Source of the DNA: Deinococcus alpinitundrae
GTDB lineage: Bacteria > Deinococcota > Deinococci > Deinococcales > Deinococcaceae
Length of the DNA stretch: 30,298 nt
Reading direction: 5' to 3'
Assembly: GCF_009982895.1 (NCBI RefSeq)
Contig: NZ_WXZL01000033.1
Span: forward strand, 1 to 30,298
Shown: piece after piece, positions 25,077 through 30,298 of the stretch
Position numbering within the stretch: position 1 is the stretch's first letter
Layout of the letters: each line of letters starts with the position of its first letter
Notes under the pieces: model-generated
Seen by the model: the letters and a program-made list of their open reading frames with translations, nothing else
Databases searched by the model: none
What the model was told of the DNA's origin: nothing
Position numbers and translations under genes: made by a program

Positions 25077-25446
25077 AGGGGACTGGCCTTGCAGCTTCTT
25101 ATGCCGCGCATCATCAACGACTATTGGCTCTATGAATCAAATTCTGAGAGGAGATGTGGAAGCGAACATTCGCCCGTGACATTCGGTGTTCTCGTGGATT
25201 GAATATATAGTTTAGGATCAATTCAAGAACCGTCCATCCTACCCTCACGCCGATGCTCTAGCTACTGAGCTCAGCTTGAGCATCAGCGTCGGCCACCAGA
25301 AATGCCAGCTGGGTGAGTTTGCTCCTGATGTTGTGGGGGCAACATCGAAGCCGATCTCAACTTGGGTGAGCAAGGTCGTCTGCGTTGAGCTGATGTCCTT
25401 GCTTATATATGTTCCCTGCATGGACAGATAAGGCAGAGGGACCCGC
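25077..25446. other. non-coding stretch
   Basis: No gene, repeat or hairpin that I can support. The part near 25195-25215 is AT-rich (GAATATATAG) and could contain a promoter. Confidence 0.3.
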
Positions 25447-25653
25447 GTGATTGACCTGGCCGCTGGACAGGCTACTGACCACCGCCGGGCTACAGTGGGA
25501 CCTGTAAGTACTCTGCAGGTTTTCGCCGAAAGGCTCCATTCCCTCCTCGATCAGGAAAGCCATCACGGCAGTGGCGTAGCTGTTCCAGAGCACGTGTGGC
25601 TCGGAGCTCTACGGCAGCAGATCAGCCAGGGGCGGTCCCTGAATGTGCTGTAG
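25447..25653 (+). CDS. small hypothetical protein
   Basis: A 68-codon frame starting GTG (MIDLAAGQATDHRRATV). Its second half (LQVFAERLHSLLDQESHHGSGVAVPEHVWLGALRQQI) reads like a helical protein, and a clear hairpin terminator follows it at 25711. No ribosome site stands out and no family is recognised, so it may be only the tail of a lost gene. Confidence 0.3.
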   Translation: MIDLAAGQATDHRRATVGPVSTLQVFAERLHSLLDQESHHGSGVAVPEHVWLGALRQQISQGRSLNVL

Positions 25654-25710
25654 GGAAAGGGCGACGGACAGCGAACCAGATGGTTTCTACCGCGCTCATC
25701 GGCATAGATT

Positions 25711-25742
25711 GAGCGGGCCCCAGTCAAACCTGGTGCCCGCTC
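25711..25742 (+). terminator. rho-independent terminator
   Basis: GAGCGGGC and GCCCGCTC pair over 8 bp, with an inner CCAG/CCTGG-type extension across a bulge, followed by GTTTCT. It is oriented for the plus strand and sits 7 bp before the presumed start of the methylase-like gene. Confidence 0.55.
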
Positions 25743-25749
25743 GTTTCTG

Positions 25750-26937
25750 GTGTTGCCGGCCTCGCAGCCTGACGGTGACGCTGCCGAGGCGCTCCAAGCC
25801 TCAACGGTCGCCGATCCTGCGACCACTGCTCGCAGTTCCCGCAAAGTCGCCTCGTTCGTCGAGCAGTTTCCCATCAGTGACATCCAACCGGTATGGACGA
25901 CCCTAACGGAACTCGGACGGGCCTATACCGACCTGCTCGACCAGGCGGGACGCCCTTCCAGTTCGGCGCTCCACAGCCAAACCCCCAGTGGTATCGCCAA
26001 GCTGATGGCGACGCAACTCCATGCCCAACCCGAGATACGCATTCTAGATCCTGCTTGCGGCGCGGCACGGCTACTGGTCGAAGTGGCGAGGGAACAAATC
26101 GAGCAACATAGGGATCCAAACGGCCTGAAGTATGTCGGCCAGGAGGTCGATCCCAACCTGGCCTTCTTGGGCGCTCTCCATCTCATGCTCCATGGGGTCG
26201 TTGATTTTGAGATCCGAGTCGAGGACAGCTTGTTGCAATCGACCGTCAAGGCCAGAGATTTCGACCGCGTCGTCGGCGATCCACCCGTCGCTCTGGCCAT
26301 CCCCCACCTCGGTTCTGAGTTGCAGGGGGACGTGCGCTGGGCCTTCGGCGGCACGTCGCTGCCGAAAACGGCCGACTGGTTATTTTTGCAGCACGGTCTC
26401 GTCGCCCTCAAGCCAGGCGGTCGGGCGGTCTTCATCACCGCCCACGGCCCGATGTTTCGGAGCGGTGCCGAGGCGGCCATTCGCCGAGATCTGCTGGCGG
26501 CAGGCTGGGTGAGCGCCGTCGTCGCCCTGCCCAGCGCCTTGTACCCGAATCTGGCCCTGCCGCTGGTCATGACCGTGTTCGACCGACCCGAAGGCGGAGC
26601 GCGCGGCCATCAGGACGTCTTGATGATCGACGCCAGTGGCCTGGGCACCCGCGAAGGGCGTGTGAAGGTCCTCCCGGAAAAGGTTCGTCAGCAACTGACC
26701 ACCTTGATACAGGAGCGTAACCCGAGTGAGCCCTATGCGACGTTGGTCGAATCCGAGCGCATCTTCGAGAACAAAGAGGCCTGGCAACCCAACCAGTACC
26801 TGGACTTCGAAACCGACCAGACGCGCGACTTGACCGTCATCGAAGCCGAGCTGCAGCAACAATTGGAGCACCTGAAGGCCGTAGAAGGGGATCTTCAACA
26901 GGCATTTGGTGCGCTGCCACATGGACCTCTCGGCTGA
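25750..26937 (+). CDS. HsdM-like N6-adenine DNA methylase, probably incomplete
   Basis: A 395-codon frame whose only upstream start is a GTG at 25750, just after a terminator and without a ribosome site, so the true 5' end may be lost. It resembles the type I modification subunit: LGRAYTDLLDQAG, QTPSGIAKLMATQL, motif I ILDPACGAARLL (canonical DPACGSGGFL), YVGQEVDP, and later TADWLFLQHGLVALKPGGRAVFI. Motif IV is DPPV (177-180) instead of NPP(F/Y), so the residue that holds the flipped adenine is changed and activity is doubtful. It ends in NQYLDFETD plus a coiled coil. The normal N-terminal helical domain (about 150 residues) is mostly absent, and no hsdS or hsdR gene is nearby. Confidence 0.75.
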   Translation: MLPASQPDGDAAEALQASTVADPATTARSSRKVASFVEQFPISDIQPVWTTLTELGRAYTDLLDQAGRPSSSALHSQTPSGIAKLMATQLHAQPEIRILDPACGAARLLVEVAREQIEQHRDPNGLKYVGQEVDPNLAFLGALHLMLHGVVDFEIRVEDSLLQSTVKARDFDRVVGDPPVALAIPHLGSELQGDVRWAFGGTSLPKTADWLFLQHGLVALKPGGRAVFITAHGPMFRSGAEAAIRRDLLAAGWVSAVVALPSALYPNLALPLVMTVFDRPEGGARGHQDVLMIDASGLGTREGRVKVLPEKVRQQLTTLIQERNPSEPYATLVESERIFENKEAWQPNQYLDFETDQTRDLTVIEAELQQQLEHLKAVEGDLQQAFGALPHGPLG

Positions 26938-27000
26938 CGCCTGCTCAGACCGCGACCGTCACTTTTTCGCGGTTGATCACTTCGCAGGCTTGGCCGTGTG

Positions 27001-27095
27001 AACGTCTCAAACTCCCGTCGCCGTGCTTCCAGCTCTTGCCCACCACTCTCGGTGAGGGCGTAGACCTTCACTGAGCTGCCACTGCGGGGGCAATC
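27001..27095 (-). pseudogene. PadR-type regulator fragment
   Basis: The minus-strand frame reads SGSSVKVYALTESGGQELEARRREFETF. This matches the wing and following helix of PadR regulators (V/Y-xLTxxGxxxLxxRRxE). About 30 residues remain; the DNA-binding helices are missing and the following sequence is unrelated. Confidence 0.5.
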
Positions 27096-27143
27096 CTCAA
27101 ACACATTAAGTGGGTAACCAGTGCATCCATCAATCGAACATCA

Positions 27144-27233
27144 CGGGATACCCAGCCGGGTCAGCCACCGGGTCAGCAGCAATCCGGTGGCTCCTACCTG
27201 AGTGATCAGGACGCCTCAGTGTTCACTGCTCAT
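27144..27233 (-). pseudogene. FAD-dependent monooxygenase N-terminal remnant
   Basis: Starting at an ATG at 27233, MSSEH, an in-frame TGA, then GVLITQVGATGLLLTRWLTRLGIP. This parallels the family N-terminus VLIVGAGPTGLxLARWLxxxGIP, but the GxGxxG glycines are partly lost. The match ends at a second TGA at 27141-27143. It lies on the same strand as the PadR fragment; together they look like leftovers of one accessory unit. Confidence 0.5.
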
Positions 27234-27280
27234 GGTGTGCCTCCAGTTCAGCCCCAAGTGAGACGTGGTACCCGCGTCCC

Positions 27281-28036
27281 TCATTCCTGCGCCTCGGTAT
27301 ACTGCTCGAGCAGTGCCAGCAGCGTGATGTGGGTACTCAGGGACTGCGCGCTGTCTGGCTGGCGCTGCAATCGGAAGATCGTCGTCAGGTGATTACGCAC
27401 CTGCTCAGCCCAGCTGGCCTCCTGTCCGGTCAGACTGGCCCGCTGTTGATCCAGCAGCGGTCGGTGGTGCTGATGGTTGCGTTGCGTCCCCCAGATCATC
27501 CGGACCCACAGCATCTGACCCAGACCCGAAACATCGGGTCTGTCCTGGGGTTCCAGACGCAAGCCTCCCTGCCGCTCCACCTGACCGGCCAGCCGCAGAA
27601 AGGTCAGCCAGTGGGTGTCACGCTGGTTCAGCGGCTTTGGAGACCGGACCCTAGACGGCAGCATCGGCATCAGGTGCAGCTGACTGGTGCGCTTGAATTG
27701 GACGGTCAGCGACAGGAGATAGCCATCAGCGTCTCCCAGCCCAGCGGGAACACAGGCCAGGGCCAGACTGAGGTCCCGGAGCATCGCGGCCGCGCCGCCC
27801 GCCTGATACTGCGCCAGTTGATTCGAAATCTGGGCGATCGGCATCTTCATGGGTTTGGCATCGGGGTCCAGCCCCATCCGGAGCCTGAAGTGACAGAGCG
27901 TCGCGGCCATGATCATCAAGCTGCGGGCCGGATCACCGGTCCGCACCGCCGGTTCGGTGAGTTGCGCCGTGAGCCGCGCCGCCGTCAGCAACGCCCGCTC
28001 AAAGCCCGACAGCAGATCCGGTTCGAACGGATTCAC
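27281..28036 (-). CDS. hypothetical protein, third gene of the JAB-like operon
   Basis: A 251-residue protein whose GTG start overlaps the stop of the upstream gene (GTGA). The N-terminal half is helical with Ala/Leu-rich stretches (GFERALLTAARLTAQL, SLMIMAATLCHFRLRMGLDP). The middle contains LGDADGYLLSLTVQFKRTSQLHL. The C-terminal half is rich in Gln, His and Trp. There is no signal peptide or clear membrane segment, and no known catalytic motif. Tight coupling to the JAB-like gene implies a shared role. I do not recognise the family. Confidence 0.75.
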   Translation of the reverse strand: MNPFEPDLLSGFERALLTAARLTAQLTEPAVRTGDPARSLMIMAATLCHFRLRMGLDPDAKPMKMPIAQISNQLAQYQAGGAAAMLRDLSLALACVPAGLGDADGYLLSLTVQFKRTSQLHLMPMLPSRVRSPKPLNQRDTHWLTFLRLAGQVERQGGLRLEPQDRPDVSGLGQMLWVRMIWGTQRNHQHHRPLLDQQRASLTGQEASWAEQVRNHLTTIFRLQRQPDSAQSLSTHITLLALLEQYTEAQE

Positions 28037-28572
28037 GCTTCGCCCTCCATGACCAGCCGGGCCTGGCCGAGATCATAATCGTAGGCGTAGGCTCGCGTGG
28101 TGAGCTGCCCTTCCACCCAGCCCAACATCACTATGATGTGAAGGTCGTCTACCAGGCCCATCTCTTGCGCCCGCCCCACCCAGGCCAGATCGGTCATCAG
28201 GTTCGGGAGCTGCCGGTCGGGAGACATCAGCCACTGCCCCACCCAGTCGCAGCTGCCTTCAGACTGCGCCGTCAGAGCGTCGTTCCAACCCAGCAGATAC
28301 GACCCGTCGAAACTCAGGGGATCACAGGCCGAGGGCTGAATCGGATACCCATTGCGGGCCACAAAGCGGATGTGGAGGGTCTCGCCCTGCCGGGTCCCGA
28401 AGAGCGGTCCACCTTGCAGGTGACCGGGCACCAGGAGCCAGGCACGCAACGCCCGCAGAGCGTCCGGACTGAGGGTCCAACGGGCGACAGGCATCGCCTC
28501 AGCATCGGACGGTGAGGGCGTACCAACCAGAGCGAGGACGCGTTGCTGAGCACGATTGAGGGTCAGTTTCAT
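28033..28572 (-). CDS. JAB/MPN-like protein without metal ligands
   Basis: A 179-residue protein from the ATG at 28572, chosen because it overlaps the previous stop as ATGA; a GTG at 28581 would add three residues. The order of segments resembles a JAB/MPN domain: LRAWLLVPGHLQGGPLFGTRQG (usual ExGGxLxG), DPLSFDGSYLLGWNDALTAQ, then CDWVGQWLMSPDRQLPNLMTDLAW where active members have GxWHTHPxxxxxPSxxD. Both histidines are replaced (Leu, Ser) and the glutamate is not conserved, so a zinc peptidase activity is unlikely. A structural or binding role is more likely. The fold assignment is by pattern only and needs a profile search. Confidence 0.6.
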   Translation of the reverse strand: MKLTLNRAQQRVLALVGTPSPSDAEAMPVARWTLSPDALRALRAWLLVPGHLQGGPLFGTRQGETLHIRFVARNGYPIQPSACDPLSFDGSYLLGWNDALTAQSEGSCDWVGQWLMSPDRQLPNLMTDLAWVGRAQEMGLVDDLHIIVMLGWVEGQLTTRAYAYDYDLGQARLVMEGEA

Positions 28573-28742
28573 GGTGCCCACCGACCGATCAGGTCCTTGC
28601 CTGCACGGTGCCTCAAGGTGGGTAGCCGGGTTTCAGCGTCCCAGACGCCGCAGAGAGGGCAGCCGCTGGGTCGGGCGAGGTTGCGGAGCGGATCGCCAGT
28701 GTTGCTGCTGATCTGGCGCTCTCGGTATTTGAATACGGTCAT
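28569..28742 (-). CDS. 57-residue protein, first gene of the JAB-like operon
   Basis: A short frame from an ATG at 28742 with AGGAG about 7 nt upstream, reading MTVFKYRERQISSNTG and ending GRWAP with TGA inside the next start (ATGA). It contains one CPLCG knuckle in the middle (GCPLCGVWDAETR), which could bind zinc if a second pair of ligands comes from another subunit. The strong ribosome site and the overlap make it a convincing gene despite its size. No family recognised. Confidence 0.7.
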   Translation of the reverse strand: MTVFKYRERQISSNTGDPLRNLARPSGCPLCGVWDAETRLPTLRHRAGKDLIGRWAP

Positions 28743-28763
28743 GGTGAACTCCTGAAAATGGCG

Positions 28764-28786
28764 AGGCCACCCAGTTTGGGTGGCCT
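28764..28786 (-). promoter_or_regulatory. leader hairpin of the JAB-like operon
   Basis: AGGCCACCCA, loop GTT, TGGGTGGCCT pairs over 10 bp and ends about 22 nt before the first start codon on the minus strand. It is followed by CGCCATTTTC there. It could be an attenuator, or the terminator of a lost upstream gene. Confidence 0.5.
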
Positions 28787-29291
28787 GAAGAGGGTGGGCA
28801 ATGCTGGGCGTAAGAATGGGGTTACGAGATCGTCAAGGAGATCCTTTGGGCCAGCGAGCCAGGTATGGGAGTCAGTGAAATCACTGCTACGTCCCCGCCA
28901 CCCGCACAGCGGGTGAAAATCTTTTGCTTTTGACGCCCTTCTTTTCTGACGATTGGGCTGCTGGATCGTGCCGGGCCAAGATGTGCGTATCCGCGAGTGG
29001 GGTTAGCCACGATCACGCGAATCGAGAGCCTTGACAGAAGAAATAAGGGGTTCAGAAGGGGCAGGACACTCAGGCCCAGGCTGCCCGGCTCTGCGAGACG
29101 CATCCGGCCACCGTCAAGCCGCCTCGTGGGTCAGGCCTCCGGACCTTGTGATCCCGGCTGAGGGCGTTCATTGGGCTGTATTGCCTTCACTTGATCCTAG
29201 AACGTGTTCTCCATACTCCTGCTCTGGGCGCTCATGAAGCGTTTTCTCACTGTGTAGGATGAGCAGTTTATCAGGTGCGAACGCCCCGCCG
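28787..29291. other. intergenic region
   Basis: No supported gene. A minus-strand frame from 29103 lacks a ribosome site and has a non-protein-like composition. The promoter of the JAB-like operon should lie in the left part. Confidence 0.3.
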
Positions 29292-29474
29292 TCACTCGCG
29301 AGGAAACTCACGTTTCCTTCGGGCTTCGTCCTGCCAGGCCAGGATCTGATCGAAGGAGGGCTCGAAACCCTCCATCCTCAGGCTGTTGTACGTCACGCGG
29401 GCCAGTCGAAGCCGCAATTCTTGCGGCGTGGGCTTGCGCGGCATAGGAAGCTTGGGTGTGGCAGTTGCGGTCAT
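29292..29474 (-). CDS. VbhA-like small protein (orphan Fic-antitoxin type)
   Basis: A 60-residue protein from the ATG at 29474. After a short Pro/Lys-rich lead it forms a helix, QELRLRLARVTYNSLRMEGF, followed by EPSFDQILAWQDEARRKREF. The segment SLRMEG fits the Fic-inhibitory motif (S/T)xxxE(G/N), whose Glu blocks ATP binding in Fic AMP-transferases, and the surrounding order resembles VbhA-type antitoxins. No Fic gene (HPFxxGNG motif) was noticed in the window, so it is an orphan, or its partner is elsewhere. No clear Shine-Dalgarno is seen. Confidence 0.55.
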   Translation of the reverse strand: MTATATPKLPMPRKPTPQELRLRLARVTYNSLRMEGFEPSFDQILAWQDEARRKREFPRE

Positions 29475-30002
29475 GGTTCAGTCTTGCGCGAGGGTGTGCC
29501 GCGGTCAACTCTCCCGTTGATGTCGCCCACTCGACCTCCACGCACCGGGAGGGTTTTCGGCCACTGGAGTTGATCGGGGCCATCAATCACACATCCTCTT
29601 CTCCGAGGCACGCCCTATAGGCTCTCTCCTTACTCCCGCATGTTGAAGGGTGGCGCGAGTCATCCGTGCGAGGCGTAGAAGGGACTCGAGCGTACACAAA
29701 GGAGGCTCGGTGCGCCGCAGATAGGGCAGCGACATCATAGGCCACAGCAGCGGGAAGTAGGTATTTCCCATATTGGCAATTGGTGATTGATGTGCTAGAG
29801 CGCCACCAGATGCACTGTTCCTCACGAAAAGTTGAGTTAGATCCACTGACGTTTTTTGATTTATACCCGTGTGCTTCGTATTCATATTCCGCGTTGCCTC
29901 CACTTGAGAATTCACTGTGGTGCACATATCCCAGAAATCGTCAAGACTGTGTGTTGTATTACACCTGAATCGACTGTATATATTTCTTTTATCCGGAAAT
30001 AA
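29475..30002. other. AT-richer region without a clear gene
   Basis: From about 29780 the base composition becomes clearly AT-richer than the rest. A minus-strand frame (29885 to 29583, beginning MNTKHTGINQKTSVDLTQ) is open but shows no family features; I give it low weight. The drop in GC suggests DNA from another source. Confidence 0.35.
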
Positions 30003-30198
30003 CTATATTTTGAGTAGATGCCTTTTCTTAAAACTATTTACCTTTACTTTATCCCACTTATGGCCTCTTGCAGTTCTAATGCCCATTCTGTTTAAGCTAT
30101 CGGCGATCTGGGAATCGTCTTGATGCGGTAATAGATTTCTCACAACATTGAGCGCTTTTTCGTAGATGTAAAGCCTAGGCTTTACATCTGGCTCAATA
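30003..30198 (-). pseudogene. recombinase-like C-terminal fragment
   Basis: The minus-strand frame ending with TAG at 30003-30005 reads NIEPDVKPRLYIYEKALNV, then DDSQIADSLNRMGIRTARGHKWDKVKVNSFKKRHLLKI. The IAxxLNxxGIRTARGxxW stretch is the signature of the recombinase/HTH region found at the C-terminus of serine recombinases and related mobile-element proteins. The 5' part is cut by the IS5-like element that starts near 30199. It is AT-rich relative to the window. A plasmid protein that shares only this motif is the alternative. Confidence 0.55.
30164..30189. repeat. 26-bp perfect palindrome
   Basis: AGATGTAAAGCCT and its exact complement AGGCTTTACATCT meet without a spacer. A second inverted pair, ATTGAGC (30147-30153) and GCTCAAT (30191-30197), encloses it. 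It lies within the recombinase-like fragment, about 10 bp from the IS5-like element. Confidence 0.6.
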
Positions 30199-30298
30199 TT
30201 AGACCTCCTGCGAAAGTGGGTAGCTATGCTGGGTGAGTGAGCGACAAGCGGCTGGAACGAACACTGAAGATGAACCGCACGCGCTTCAAACGGCGCAC
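30199..30298 (+). mobile_element. start of an IS5-like element, cut by the window edge
   Basis: The recombinase-like frame ends at about 30199, where AGACCTCCTGCGAAAG begins, an end sequence type common in IS5-family elements. A transposase start follows within 40 bp. Only 100 bp are visible. Confidence 0.5.
30237..30298 (+). CDS. IS5-like transposase, N-terminus (partial)
   Basis: From a GTG at 30237 the frame reads MSDKRLERTLKMNRTRFKRR to the window edge. The KRLxxxLKxxRTRFKRRTG-type opening is seen in transposases of the HARBI1/DDE_Tnp_4 branch, where it precedes the helix-turn-helix. Only 20 residues are available. Confidence 0.45.
   Translation, partial: MSDKRLERTLKMNRTRFKRR

Noticed and set aside
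27281..28742. Assignment of the JAB-like operon to the PRTRC plasmid cassette
   Set aside because: No ThiF, ParB or ParM-like gene is adjacent, and I cannot confirm similarity of the other two proteins, so the name would be a guess.
28822..29103. Minus-strand open frame beginning MRLAEPGSLGLSV
   Set aside because: No ribosome site, no family features, and composition unlike the neighbouring genes.

Overview
The window is GC-rich DNA crowded with insertion sequences, broken genes and small accessory operons. It looks like an unstable accessory region (megaplasmid, plasmid or genomic island) of a Deinococcus-like bacterium. That assignment is an inference from high GC, PAS/GAF-rich light and c-di-GMP signalling proteins, a phytochrome-type histidine kinase, photolyase remnants and the mix of IS families; no rRNA, tRNA or species marker was seen.

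Layout. 1-2183: a truncated photolyase-like gene lies between two inverted IS5-type transposase 3' ends; one of these is interrupted by a decayed IS4-type element with recognisable terminal inverted repeats. 2229-3115: an ArsR-type regulator overlaps a truncated SRPBCC gene, with a perfect inverted repeat at its start. 3313-7853: a two-gene c-di-GMP operon, in which a LOV/PAS/GAF/HD-GYP phosphodiesterase (likely blue-light sensing) is translationally coupled to a GAF/GGDEF cyclase. 8400-10055: a hypothetical gene and an SRPBCC-MarR operon with a clear promoter and palindromic operator. 10262-13601: a serine recombinase tail, a PAS/GAF histidine kinase and a small hypothetical gene. 13764-14650: a collagen-like lipoprotein, with an IS630 element (14687-15738, TA duplication) inserted 36 bp upstream of its start. 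16057-17312: an IS3-family element with matching ends. 17711-17830: tandem 25-bp repeats beside a 17-bp-stem hairpin. 18683-19771: an NAD(P)-binding PRISE-like reductase. 20098-20730: a cobQ remnant. 20803-23597: an IS110-family element whose non-coding left end is interrupted by a second, unassigned DDE-type IS.

The right third holds the best candidates for less-known biology. These are a RelA/SpoT-fold protein overlapping a 90-residue partner gene (toxin-antitoxin-like, 23766-24790); a solitary HsdM-like methylase with an altered motif IV (25750-26937); a compact three-gene operon with 4-nt overlaps (28742 to 27281, minus strand) containing a JAB-like protein that lacks the metal-binding histidines; and a 60-residue protein carrying a Fic-inhibitory type SxxxEG motif without a Fic partner. 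The end of the window is AT-richer, holds a recombinase-like C-terminal fragment, and runs into the start of another IS5-like transposase.

Functionally, the intact modules are signal transduction (c-di-GMP operon, histidine kinase), two separate regulator/SRPBCC pairs, and possible defence or stress genes. They sit in a matrix of nested insertions and remnants (photolyase, cobQ, PadR, FAD monooxygenase, recombinases), which indicates repeated insertion and deletion.
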